Below are positions 17,501 to 42,600 of a stretch of DNA of 64,000 nt, in pieces. Source of the DNA: Gymnogyps californianus (lineage: Eukaryota; Chordata; Aves; Accipitriformes; Cathartidae); the NCBI RefSeq assembly GCF_018139145.2, contig NC_059482.1, forward strand, positions 22,529,332 through 22,593,331, read 5' to 3'. Position 1 is the stretch's first letter. Each line of letters starts with the position of its first letter. The notes beneath the pieces are model-generated. The model was not told where the DNA came from and made no database searches. It worked only from the letters and a program-made list of their open reading frames with translations. Both the position numbers and the translations under genes were made by a program.

Positions 17501-17773
17501 CCCTCTCGGAGTAGAAATACCTTTTATCAAAGCTGCTGCTCCTGCACCCACATCCCCCAGCTGGGTGCAGGACCCCAGGGGTCCTCGTGCCGGGCAGGGC
17601 GCTGGGTTTGATCCTGCTGCCCAGGCACATCAGAGGATGGCCGCCCTGTGCGTTTCTCCTTGCAGGTGAAAAAACCACATGTCGGACCCCGAGGGGAGCC
17701 AGTAGACGGACTGGGATGCCGTGGCCTCCCCGCGTGGCCAGCCCTTCCCGTCTTGTGTTCGTATTTCTTTTGA
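11584..17773 (+). CDS. hnRNP C/RALY-family protein without a visible RRM
   Basis: Matches the post-RRM part of hnRNP C, RALY and RALYL. Phase-compatible exons: 13729-13807 (MAREPKPSRARLGQKRQ, like the family's AEPK/GEPKP linker), 15859-15909 (LDYDLYRDDFPYR), 16243-16391 (VYEYQKIPPLINRIPVKARR, basic/SR-rich), 16707-16820 (EELHSIKGELSQIKAQVDSL, the oligomerising leucine-zipper-like coiled coil) and 17094-17260 (acidic, ending SAEESTDTEEM). A tentative last exon is 17666-17773. The only upstream candidate is 11584-11620, a 12-codon exon (MTLFGSGDAGWR) whose phase fits 13729 and gives about 234 aa. Family members normally begin with an RRM encoded just before the AEPK linker. I found no RRM exon in 11.6-13.7 kb on plus. 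Either the protein lacks RNA recognition, RRM exons are missing from the assembly, or I missed them. Nuclear function is inferred from family only. Confidence 0.75.
11730..12290 (+). repeat. Minisatellite with 51-bp units in RALY-like intron 1
   Basis: Units begin CCAGTACCGAGATGCCCCCA and recur at exactly 51-bp spacing (about 12105, 12156, 12207, 12258). More diverged units with GTACTGGGATG or CACCGGGATGC extend left to about 11730. This intron is where RRM exons of the gene would be expected. Confidence 0.85.
15366..15420 (+). repeat. CTC/CCT pyrimidine-rich microsatellite
   Basis: An almost pure C/T tract (repeated CTCCTC) in the intron before exon 15859 of the RALY-like gene. Confidence 0.8.
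15856..15861 (+). promoter_or_regulatory. NAGNAG tandem splice acceptor
   Basis: The acceptor of the RALY-like exon reads CAGCAG, so splicing after either AG (15858 or 15861) keeps the frame. The products differ by one residue (Tyr-His-Ser-Asn versus Tyr-His-Asn before Cys-Asp-Leu-Asp). Confidence 0.6.
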
Positions 17774-19131
17774 GGCTTCCAGCTAGTGCCACGCACGACG
17801 CGAGGTGCCTGCTCTCGGCACGGCCATCCCCTGCCGCCGGCGCCGGCAGCCCCGCGTCCCACCCCTGTGAGACGCCGGCAAGCCGTGGCGAGAGAAGTCT
17901 TTGTGTTCGAGTGCGCTTGTTTTCTTTTTCCTCCTGTTTTCAGACCTAGGGATAAGCAGACGTGGCCGGGGGAGGGAGGGGAGGAGTGAAAAAAAGAGGA
18001 ACATATCCCAAAGGAGCATCCCAAATCCTGGCTGCCTTGCGTGCCGGCATCCCCCCATCCATAGGGTGCTTTGGGGCGCAGAGAAAGCACCCCAGGGCTC
18101 TTAGCCCCTACAGCACAGGTCACATCCCAACCTCCCCTGCCCTGCAAGCCCACCCGCTGCCTCCATGCTTCAGATCCCCCAGGAATTGGTTCAGCAGGCA
18201 TGAGTACAGCCCAGGAAGGCTTTCGGAGCTGCTCGGCATCCCACCGCAATGCCATGGGAAGGAGGGACCACCCTGAGACAGCTCCGAGGGGCTTTCGTGG
18301 GATTTTGGGGTGGAGGGGTGGTGCTGAGCCCAGCTCCGATGCCGGCTGCAGGGCCAAGAGCAGGGCAGTGCCAACCCAATTGCTTCCAGTCATCCCTGCT
18401 CCCAAATGGGTCTCCCTTACTGGTTTACCGCGGGCTGTTCTCGGCCACGGATCGCGTTTGCGGTCAGCAGGACTCGGCTTTGCCAGGGCTCCTCACCTGC
18501 GCCCGAGGAAGTCGTGGTTCCCCCCCCGTGCTCCCCAGCGTTGCATCTCAGTTCGGTGTCCTTCGTTTCTAGGTCGTCCTTCTCTCGCTGGTAGGAACTT
18601 GTTCTGTATTTCTAATTTGCTCTGGTAAAAGAGTGTATTGTGTTGGAAAGAAAAAGAATTTGTATTTCTTTTCTCTGGTTATTCGACTCCGATGCAGTTT
18701 TTAACCGTCTGAAGCGCACGTGTAATTTTTGTACCCAATTTTGTGTGCTGCCTGACACAGCCGTAGGCTCTGGGGGGCTTTCTAGGATGCTGCCTTCCCC
18801 GCAACTCAACCCAGAGGCAGGAGGAGCGCAGCTCTGCCCTGTTTCTCAATGGAAATGTTAATCACCGCCTTTACCCAGAATATTCCCTACCAGCGCGGCG
18901 CGGTGCAGCTGGGCAGACAGGACCAGCTCCTCTCCATCCCCAGGAATAACCGAACCCCAAGCAGCACCCAGCTCCCTCCGCACCCCTCGAGGAAGGACAG
19001 CAGGAGCAGAAGGGGGTGACCCCCCGACGCCTGGCAGCCGATCACCACGAGTGCATCCTTCCACCTCTGCCCGCAGCTGGCAGAGGCCCCAGCAGAGCCA
19101 CGCAGGCAGAAGACTCACCAGAAAAAACTGA
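17774..19131. other. RALY-like 3' region and intergenic gap to EXOSC6
   Basis: Follows the proposed RALY-like stop at 17771-17773. The T-rich part at about 18590-18750 looks like the end of a 3' UTR, but I found no canonical AATAAA on plus, so the true 3' end is undefined. No other gene is recognised. Confidence 0.4.
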
Positions 19132-19137
19132 TTTATT
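19132..19137 (-). terminator. EXOSC6: EXOSC6 poly(A) signal (AATAAA on minus)
   Basis: TTTATT on plus, about 670 bp after the EXOSC6 stop codon and followed on the minus side by ordinary sequence. The intervening 3' UTR (19138-19806) carries imperfect GGCAGGCTC/GGCAGCT-rich repeats. Confidence 0.65.
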
Positions 19138-19806
19138 ATAAAAAAAAACGCAACAAAACACATCTCTGCCACCCTGAAGCGCTTGCCTGGGCAGGAGGTC
19201 CAAGGGATGCGCAGTCTGTGCCACGACGTGGTTCCTGCCCAGTGCTGCCTGGACCCTGCCTGCACGGATGGTTGTGGTGGGCAGCTTGGTGTGAGGGTCT
19301 CGGCCCTGGTGCTGGGGCCACCCCGGGGTGGGGTGTGGGGGTCCCACACTGCAGGCAGCTGCCTGGAGGGAGGTCTCAGGCAGGGTCCGGCAGCGGGGGC
19401 CTGACGCAGGCAGGCTCTGGCAGCTGAAGCAGTACGGAGGCTGTTCTTGGGGGGCTCCAGCAGTGTGCGAGGCTGCTTGGGTCCTGCGGAGCCACTCGGG
19501 AGGGGGTCTCCTGTGACACAGGGGCTCCTCAGGCAGGCTCCGGGGTGCTCAGGCAGTGTGGAGGCTGCTTTGAGGGCGCTCTGGCAGCAGGTGGGGAGGA
19601 AAGCTAGTGTCCTCGGGCAGGTTTCTTGGGCCTCCATCTGTGCGGGCAGCTCCGGGGGGGTCTCTGGCAGCTCGAGCGCTGGCTTGGGCAGGCTCCGTGT
19701 GGATCAGGCAGGCTCCAGGGGTCTCTGACAGCACCGAGGGCAGCATGGATGGGCTCTAGGAAATGACCCCATCCCCAGACTGGGGCCACCCGGGCATCAT
19801 CAATGC

Positions 19807-20652
19807 TCAGGCAGTGGTGGCAGCAGTGGCGGCATTGCGGCGTTGGGTGGCCCGCAGCAGGCTCTGCCGCAGCACGGGATAGAGGCGGTGGCAGCCGTCG
19901 AGGCCGAGGCGCAGCGCCTGCACCCAGGCGTCGGGAGGGCTGCCCTGCCCGCTGCCCAGCACCGCCGACACCTGGTTGAGAGCGGGCAGCAGAGCCACGG
20001 TGAGCCGGGCGACGGCACGACGTTCCTCGGGTTCACCGGGTTGCAGCATCCAAGCGGCGGTGGGACCGGAGGACCGGCACAGGGCGCAACCCACCGCCAG
20101 ATCGTACATCTCCACCCCGGCATCAGCCAAGGCCAAGGCCGCAGCGCTGATGGCGGCGGCCAGCGCGGAACCACCGTCCTGCAGCAGCAAGGCGCTGACT
20201 GTCAGACGAGCCCGCGGGTACCGGACTAACCGCACCGCCGGTTCCAGCGCTTCCCGCAATGCAGCCGCTGCTTCCCGCTCCGCTTCCCGCTCCGTCACCG
20301 AGCCCGGACGCCACCGTGCTCCGCGCCCGGCGAAGGGAGCTCGGCGGAACTCGCAGAGCAGCCGGCCTCCTCCCGCCGCCGCCGCCGCCGCCGCCGCCGC
20401 GCCGGGCTCGGCCGCTTCCCGCGGGCCCCAGGCCGCGCACAGCACCTTAGTACCGCCACCCAGCTCCACGTAGGCCGAGCCCTCAGCCTGGCTCAGCAGC
20501 CCGGCCCGGGCAAAGACAGGTCGCAGGGCGCAGGGATCCCGCGGTATCGCATCCTCCTCTTCCTCCTCCTCCCCGGCTCTCCCGACCGCTGCCCACACCT
20601 CCGGTGGCTGCGACTCCTCCGGGCCCCGCACGCGGCGGTGATCCAGCGGCAT
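19807..20652 (-). CDS. EXOSC6: Exosome complex component MTR3
   Basis: Structural subunit of the RNA exosome core ring (RNase PH-like fold, non-catalytic in animals), acting in nuclear and cytoplasmic RNA processing and decay. It is a single intronless frame of 281 aa, as in mammals where the gene is also single-exon (about 272 aa). The N-terminus MPLDHRRVRGPEESQPP closely resembles human MTR3. Further family landmarks are RPVFARAGLLSQAEGSAYVE, GGGTKVLCA, LLCEFRRAPFAGR, a SALLLQDGGSALAAAI helix region and VEMYDLAVG. An alanine run encoded by a CCGCCG tract (20380-20402 on plus) expands the loop after GPREAAEPG, a region also low-complexity in human. It lies 237 bp from the AARS1 stop codon in the same orientation, so its promoter must overlap the AARS1 3' end. 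Confidence 0.95.
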   Translation of the reverse strand: MPLDHRRVRGPEESQPPEVWAAVGRAGEEEEEEDAIPRDPCALRPVFARAGLLSQAEGSAYVELGGGTKVLCAAWGPREAAEPGAAAAAAAAAGGGRLLCEFRRAPFAGRGARWRPGSVTEREAEREAAAALREALEPAVRLVRYPRARLTVSALLLQDGGSALAAAISAAALALADAGVEMYDLAVGCALCRSSGPTAAWMLQPGEPEERRAVARLTVALLPALNQVSAVLGSGQGSPPDAWVQALRLGLDGCHRLYPVLRQSLLRATQRRNAATAATTA

Positions 20653-20889
20653 GGTCGGCGGAGAAAACAGGCAGGCAGGCAGGCAGGCGCAGGCAGGAGG
20701 AGGAGGAGGAGGAGGAGCCCAGCCCGCCCCGCCCCGGTAAGCAGAGCCGAGGCGGCAGCGCGCGGGGCAGGCAGCCTTTATTCATAGGAAAGGCGGGTGG
20801 TGACTCAGCAGCAGGCAGGGGACGGGCAGGAGGGCAGAGAGGTGCCGGTGAAACCCCCCCCCCCACCTCAACTGCACCCCCCCCCCCCG
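20653..20889 (-). promoter_or_regulatory. EXOSC6 promoter overlapping the AARS1 3' UTR, with AARS1 poly(A) signal
   Basis: Only 237 bp separate the AARS1 stop (20890-20892) from the EXOSC6 ATG (20650-20652). TTTATT at 20777-20782 is AATAAA on minus and is the likely AARS1 poly(A) signal. The remaining roughly 125 bp, with an AGGAGG microsatellite (20696-20718) and a GC-rich block, must hold the EXOSC6 start site. A poly(C) run lies at about 20863-20888. Confidence 0.7.
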
Positions 20890-35992
<15,103 letters not shown>

Positions 35993-36404
35993 CTTGAAGC
36001 TGCAAGTCACAGCCGTCCACAGCAAGCGGAAGGGAAAGCGGCAAGGCCTTGGTGCAGTCTGCAGAAACAACAAACAAGGCTCTTACATGTTGTCAGCTCA
36101 AGCAACAACATCAGGATCATTGCCTCCATCTCCTGAAAGGGTCTCCCCACATTGATAAGTACTCTCACTGACTCCTCACTTCAACCATCAGTCTGCTCCA
36201 AATAGTGCTGGCCCAACCCCAAACTTCCTCTCCCCCAACCTCCCTGATTTCTAGAGCTCTACCTCAAGTTTCCTGCTCTTTGAAAACATGTGGTTTTAAA
36301 ATACCAGGCTCACCTGGATACTGAGCTTACTAAGAGGTTGTGTTTGCCTTGCTGGGGACATGCAAGGTGGGGGGGGGTGGGGGATTGCCAAGTCATTCAA
36401 GGTG

Positions 36405-36535
36405 ATTAAATCATAGGATCATAGAATGGCTGAGTTTGGAAATGACCTCCGAATATCACCTCGTCCACCTGCCCTGCTCAAAGCAGGGTCAACTCCAGGG
36501 ATGCCTGGAAACCTTCCCTGAGAGGAACCGCATCA
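36405..36535 (-). mobile_element. CR1 LINE 3' end, antisense on plus
   Basis: 'aatcataggatcatagaatgg' followed by 'gtttggaaatgacctccgaa' and a 'ccctgctcaaagcagggtcaa' block is the reverse complement of the CR1 3' tail, which ends in ATTCTATGAT repeats. It is in the first intron of AARS1 and is truncated, as most avian CR1 copies are. Confidence 0.8.
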
Positions 36536-37087
36536 CCACCCGCACACCAGAGGCAGGTGAACAGTCTGGAGGCGAGCACCTCCCGTATATCCTAACGGGT
36601 ACGTAAAGCTGGCCCCTGCCGATGGAGCGTAATGCAGTTCCCTAGAGGGCCAAGCTCCCAGCAGCCTGCTCTGGCGCAGAGGGACGATAATTCCTCACAC
36701 GACCACGGCCAGCGAGTCGCTGGAGGAGGGAAGGACTCGAGGAGGGAAGGACGCGGCGCAGCGGTGGCTCCCGGGCAGAACAGGGCCTCTGCCCAGGCAC
36801 CACCCGGTCTCAAGTGCCCAAGGAGAGGCGAGGGCACAGCGGGTACCCGGCAGCCCAGCCGGCAGACACGCACCCCCCCCCGGCCCCGGCTGAGGCGAGG
36901 AGACCAGCGGCACCGCCACCCTCCCTCCCTCTCTCCCCTCACCGCTGCCCGCCCCAGCCCCCTGCCCGCCTGCCCTGCCAGCCCGTCTCCCCTCGGCCCG
37001 GGGGGCCCAGCCGGGCCAGAGAAGGCAGCGGGCCGCGGAGGTAAACCCCGAAGGCCGGTGGCCGCCGGCAGCCCCCTCAGGCCCTAC

Positions 37088-37180
37088 CTCCCCGGCCCCG
37101 GCCCCGACCGCCGCCCCTCGCTCCGCACCACGGGCCCTGCCGCAGCGCCGGCTCCGCTCCGCCCCGCCCCTCCCGCGCAA
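37088..37180 (-). promoter_or_regulatory. AARS1: AARS1 non-coding first exon and core promoter
   Basis: On minus, a CCAAT box (about 37199-37203), then GGGAGGGGCGGGGCGG GC boxes (about 37155-37172), then a GC-rich stretch ending in GGGGAG before a GTAGGG donor at about 37086-37087. This is a standard housekeeping CpG promoter. The exact start site cannot be read from sequence. Confidence 0.6.
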
Positions 37181-37278
37181 CGCCGTACGCCAGCTTTCGA
37201 TTGGATGCCGGGGCCGTCGCTCTGCATCAGCCCCGCCCCCTCCCCTCGGCCGGCCTTGGGGGTGGGCCGTCCGCCGGC

Positions 37279-37287
37279 TGATGCAAT
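37279..37287 (+). promoter_or_regulatory. TGATGCAAT, C/EBP-ATF response element (CARE)
   Basis: A perfect TGATGCAAT lies roughly 100 bp upstream of the inferred AARS1 start, with a half-matching TGCATCA (reverse TGATGCA) at about 37223-37229. CAREs of this form bind ATF4 and drive amino-acid-response induction. Aminoacyl-tRNA synthetase genes, AARS1 among them, are known ATF4 targets. Function here is inferred. Confidence 0.6.
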
Positions 37288-37299
37288 GACGGGATACTG

Positions 37300-37352
37300 C
37301 GGCCACGTGACGCGGCCGGGCTGAGCCGGGCAGGAAGCCGCCATTTTAGGAG
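37300..37352 (+). promoter_or_regulatory. E-box (CACGTGAC) and YY1-type site (GCCGCCATTTT)
   Basis: CCACGTGACGCGG followed within 40 bp by GCCGCCATTTTAG, the reverse of the YY1 consensus AAAATGGCGGC commonly found at start sites. Together with the AARS1 promoter about 150 bp away, this suggests a bidirectional promoter. No plus-strand first exon could be confirmed. Confidence 0.4.
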
Positions 37353-39653
37353 TGCTAGCCTTGTTGCGGGGCTGGCATGGGGGGGCCTGCTTCGGGGTGG
37401 GGTAGGGCAGGGCCGGGCAGGGGGGACCGAGGGAGCACCGAGGGGGCTGGGACCGTAAGGGCCCTCCAGCCCCTCCTCACTGCCCTTCCTCACTGTAGGC
37501 ACAATGCCGCTACAGTACCATGAGGCCTTGGCCCGCCTGGCACAGCCCTGCTTCCCTGCAGGCAGGCCTCAGGCCTTGGCCAGTGGCATGGAGAGAGCAG
37601 GGGGCTGCAAAAGGCTCAGGCCAACGAGGGGATGTGGAGGAGAGGGAGCTGGCTGGGGATGGTGGGCGAGGGGGCTGCTGGAGTGGTGACCAGAGCCCTG
37701 TGGGCTTCCCTGCTGGGGGATGTAATGGCTACAAGGCCTTTGCGTGAGTCTGAGGGGACAAGGTCATGGCTAAGAGATGCAGTGGGGGGGGGTTTCACTA
37801 CATGGCAAACACGCTCCGGTCATACAGCTGGGGAGTTGACGGGGTAGAGGCATGCAGTCCAAGGCCAAGAGGCACGGCACGTACGCAGGGGAGGTGCCAC
37901 GTTGACAAAAAATTCACTGTGAGGACAGTCAAGCATTGAAACGGGGGCCCAGGGAGACCACGGGGTCCCTGGAGGTTTTTGAGGTCTGGTTCAAGCCCTG
38001 GGCAACCTGATCTGAAGTCATTGCTGACCCTGCTCCTCCTGACTGGGCTTGGAGTAGAGTCCTCCCAGGTCCTCTCCAACCTGAATGGTCCCCAGGTGCC
38101 TCTACAGCATTGGGATCTTGTAGCTTGGTCTCATCTCTTCCCCAGAGCATCCCTTCTGGCCCCAAGCTGTGGTTCCTGAGCCATGAGCATGTCTGTGCTG
38201 CTGTCTTTCTTGGCCTTGGTTGCCATGGGTTAGCCCTTTCCAAAGGTCGCTTGCTGCTCACCTTCCCCAGTTCAGTGCTGGCCTGCGGCCATTCTCACCA
38301 TTCCTGGTCCTGCAGCCCTCTTCGCTTGTGTCTGTTGTCTCCTTCCCAAGGAGCCTGGAAGGAAAAGAGGAAACTCCAGTCTCGTTGGTTCCTAATGGGA
38401 ACTCTGCTCTGCATGTTGCTTGCAGATAGCAGCAGGAGCGGGCAAGTTTGTGCAGTGCAATTGCTTGCGTGGGTGCTGACACCCTCAATAACGCCTGCTA
38501 CAGCGGGTCTGAGTCTAACACCACCCAAATCCACACCCAGCACACTTACCTCTCATGAGGGCCATAGTCTACCCACCGAGATGGAAGGAAACATCACTGC
38601 TTCCTCCTCTTCATGCTCTGTGTCACCTGAAAGCACATCTTCCAAACTTGGAGCCCCTTCACCACCTCTCAGCTGCTGGCCCAAGTATTTCTTTGGTGAT
38701 TGCCAGACCTGGAACCACCCAAATACTCGAGGAATAGTCAGCTCTGTCCCCTCCGTCAGGCTGAGCGAGGTTGGGCAACAGATGTGTCCCTTTGGGCACA
38801 TCCAGATGTGATGGACCCATCCCCGCTACTTTCCTGTTCTTATTTCCTCCCCCACCTCAAATTCAGGTTGCCCCAATTCTTCTGTTTCAGCTGAGGCTTT
38901 TTACATGGCAGCTCTTTTTTTCTTTTAGCACCTTACTCACTTCTGCCTCCTAAAAATTCCATGCCCCATGGCTGGTCTGGGCTGCAGGAGACTTGGCTTT
39001 GCAGGCACCTCTTGGGCTAATAAAGCATCCAGCATAGTCCTCCAGCAAAGAAGAAGGGTGATGGCCGCAAGCTTGGAGCCCCAGCAGCGAGCGGTCAGGA
39101 CTGCAGGGAGCTGGGGGTCTTCTCTGCTGGCTCCTGGGTGCTCTGGGTGAAAGCATTGGCACGAGTTGAGCTTGCAGCGTTAGAAATGCCCTCCCTGCGC
39201 TTCCCAGGCTGGGCTTTGGATTAGCATCCCTGGGTTCAACCATCCCAAACTCGCCCTCCAAACTGGGAGATCGCCAGCCACAGCCAGATTTGGACCTGTT
39301 TTCCGCTTCCTGGTGGTGTTTCCAAGTGCTCTTCCAAGCTCGTGGTAGAGGTGACCCTTCTCCTGCGGTTACAGAGACTCTGGGAGCTGGGGCTTTAGAG
39401 GAGTGAAGCGGTGGGGAACTGGGTAATGCAGGAGACATGCAGCCCCATGCGCCGAAATGACGGGGAGCCCTTGGTCCACCCTGGGACCCTGGCTCTGCCT
39501 GGGGCAGGCGAGGGGCCAGGGCTGGTGCTGGCACCGTCCCCGTCCCTGTGGGGGGGAGCCCGGAGCCACACCCTGGGCTGTTCCCGGCTCCTCTTCGTGC
39601 CGAGCAGGCGGCGATCCTGCCGTGTGTCACCGCCCGGCACGGAGGCCGCGGAG
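37353..39653. other. Intergenic, AARS1 promoter to first SDR gene
   Basis: No exon with recognisable protein similarity. In human a DDX19 gene lies head-to-head with AARS1, but I see no helicase exon here. A diverged CR1 fragment is present (separate entry). A non-coding 5' exon of the SDR gene could lie here. Confidence 0.45.
37950..38085 (+). mobile_element. Diverged CR1 LINE fragment, sense on plus
   Basis: 'tccctggaggtttttgaggt' to 'ggcaacctgatctgaagtca' and 'ctctccaacctgaat' follow the order of the CR1 3' region (ggaaacattcaaggtcaggttgg ... gcaacctgatct ... cttccaacc). Old and truncated. Confidence 0.55.
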
Positions 39654-42600
39654 ATGACTGCGCTGGCTCGGAGCGTCCTAGTGACGGGGTCCAACCGGGG
39701 CATCGGGCTGGAGCTTGTGAAGCAGCTCGCTGCCAGCCCCCGGCCCCCCCAGCACATCTTTGCCACCTGCCACGACCCCAAGGGTCCGAGAGGGAAGGTC
39801 AGTGCGGGCGCAGGGCACAGGGATGGTCCCGAGCCAGGCGGGCGAAGGGAATTTGCGGTCCCCGCAGCCCTGCCGGCTCGCTGCCGGATCTGGCCCTGGC
39901 TGGGTGGTCCGGCAGCGGGGGCAGGAGTGCTCTGGCGGGGTCTCATAACCCCCCAGCCCCGTGGTTATGGCTGCGCCTGACCCAGCCAGGTAGGATGAGG
40001 CTGGAGGGGCAGACATAGTGCCCATGTCCTTCAGCGCTCGCTCCTGGCTGTGCCGATGGCCGGCCAACCCCTTCTCCATGCTGGGATCACCCAGGACAGC
40101 GACAGCGCCTGAGCCCAGCAGCACCCTTCTCCTGCCGGCTGCGGGGATGCCGCCCTGCCCCGTCCGCTGGGAATGGCCCCCGCACAATTTCCCCAACAAA
40201 AACAAAGCCACCCTGGCCTGCCTCCAGCTGGGGTGACCTGGGAGCAGGGGTGGGAGACCTGGCCGTGCCGCTGGTGACTTCTAACCTCCTTCCTTGCTCC
40301 ATTACTTTGTTTCCAGGCCCTGCAAGAATTAGCTGCCCAGCACCCCAGCATCAAACTGGTCCAGCTAGGTATGGAGCAATCTCCCTCCTTGCACCCAACG
40401 TTGCTTCTAGCCCTCCGCTCGCTTCGGGGATGGGACCGGGGACAGCTTTGTCGGGCAGCCTGCCTTAACGCTGGCAGCCAGGCAGCTCCAGCCCTGCCAG
40501 GCGGGGAGGGATCGGTGCACATCTGAGCAGGCTTCCCCCTTCAAGCAGAGCTGTCCTCTGGCTGGAAGCAGTCAAACCGGCTTCGGAGGCAGGCAGAGGT
40601 GGGTCCAGACACCTCAGCTGAGGAAGTTTCATGGGAAAGGCATGACCTCTGTTCCCAAAGATGCTAAATACGGTGCCTGAGTTTTGGGCTGGGACACACA
40701 GGTTCGCAAAACAAAGCACAGCAAGAAAACTTACCGGATGGTTCCTAAGTAGGAGGGTGGGTTTGGGGTCTCCTTGGAGGTGGCCACAGTCAGCATTTCC
40801 TTCACTGCAGGTAAAAAAGGGAGAAAAGAAAAAGGCTAAAAGGATGCATATGGGAAATCTGGCCTTGTGGTGGTGTTGGTATCCCAGGTTGATGCTCGGA
40901 CCCAGAGGCATGCTCCAGTTCGGGATGTCCTTTCCCTGCTCCCGTGGAGGCGGGCCAGATCTGGTGGCCTTTGTCAGCGGCGCTGGGGGGCAGCAGGAGA
41001 AGGTGGCAAACGGACCTGGACAGCATAGGGACTTGGGGGAGAAAAGGGAGAGCGGCCAGGGCAGTGTTTGGTGTTGGCAAAGTTGAGGTGTTCGCAGGCA
41101 GGAAGCTTCCAGGGTGCTGGGCAGGGATGGGGGCTCGCTGGGGAGGACAGCGTTGGGGTGAAGCATGGTAAGATAAGGAGCACCAGGCTGAGGAACATGG
41201 TTTCCTGCAGATGTGTCTTGAGGAGGCAGACAGCGCTGTCTGAGAGAGAGCGCAGAGGCTGCTCTCAGCCACTTTTTTTTAACAAGAGTTGGTTAAAAAA
41301 ATCATCCAAACCCAAAAGAAGCGTTTTGGGGAAGCGTTTGCACCACAATTGCCATCACTGGAATAAGTGAGGTGGGAAGCAGCCAGAGCTTCTAAATACT
41401 TCTGAGTATTTCCTTAGAGCCAATAATAAGAAAACTGAATCAAGGCAATGCAAACACCATATCAGTCTCTACCTACCTATTTATTTGTTCAAAAACACCT
41501 GAAAAGTTCAAGTACATTTTTAGCATTTCTTAGAAAAGAGGCATTCCTGAAGTCAGGCTTTACAAAAAAGAGGCAGCAAATCTCTCTCTTACTATTAAAT
41601 AGATTATTAAAGTAGAACACCTTCTCTGTGATAAAAAATAGCATCTTTAACATTACCTGTGAGCCCCAACTGGCGGTACGTGATGGGAAGAGCACGCTTA
41701 CTTTGCTCACCAAAGCATGGCCAACATAAAAGGGACATCTCGAGGGCCTGACCACTAAATAAACAACCTTTACTAAAACACATACACCCCAAAACCCAGA
41801 CTAGCGATGAAGTCCCAAAATAAAAAAGCTCTCAAAAATCCGACGGCAACAAAGTATTTTTAAAAAAGAGAAGCTGCTTCAGGCTGTCTTTCTCCATCTT
41901 AAGGAAAGGTTGGCTTCAAACCAGTAACAGGAATGCACTTTTCAGAAAGGAAAGTTAGAAATTAACTCCAAAATGTGTAAGACCTGTTGCTTCCTTTTGT
42001 TCTCTCTCTCTTTCTTTCTCATCCTTATCCTCTTATTTCTTCCAAGGAGACAAGAGTTTGTTCCTTCAGCAAATTTGGCTGGCCTAGCACTAGAAACGTG
42101 CTGGTCCTGCATGCCTGGCCCCTTGGAGCTGTGACTCAGCTAGTCCAAACGGAGCAGTTAATCATTCACCGAAGCAACTGAAAGATCCCTTACACATGGT
42201 GGAGTGATGGAGCCTTGAACTCCGTTCGATCCTTATCCAAAGAGAAGTCACTAAAAAGCACCCTGTGATACGTCCTGCAGCTGGCCATGCATGTCCTCTC
42301 GAATCCAAGGCTCTAGCCCCTCATGTACGGCAGCCCCACAGCAGATTATCTCATTAAATTCCCCCAAAATGTTTTCATGACACCTCTACGAAGGTCTGTG
42401 CTGCACAAGGCAAGGGGGTAACAAGTCCCAGGCCACTCAAATACTTGCTTACCACCGTAAAGACACCAGGCTAGTTAAAAACGCCAGGAAAAAGGATTGT
42501 TCTGCTGCTCGTCAGTGTACAAAATACTCCAAGAAGGGAGTCTTCAGCCTGGCAAACCTTTTCTAAATCAGTCTTGTCTAAGCATGAGAACAGAAACACA

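Noticed and set aside
39411..39653. In-frame N-terminal extension of SDR copy 1
   Set aside because: No conserved residues, and the paralogue starts at the equivalent of 39654, directly before the cofactor-binding strand.
37353..39653. DDX19-type helicase next to AARS1, as in human
   Set aside because: Looked for helicase motifs on plus and found none. The next gene is the SDR.
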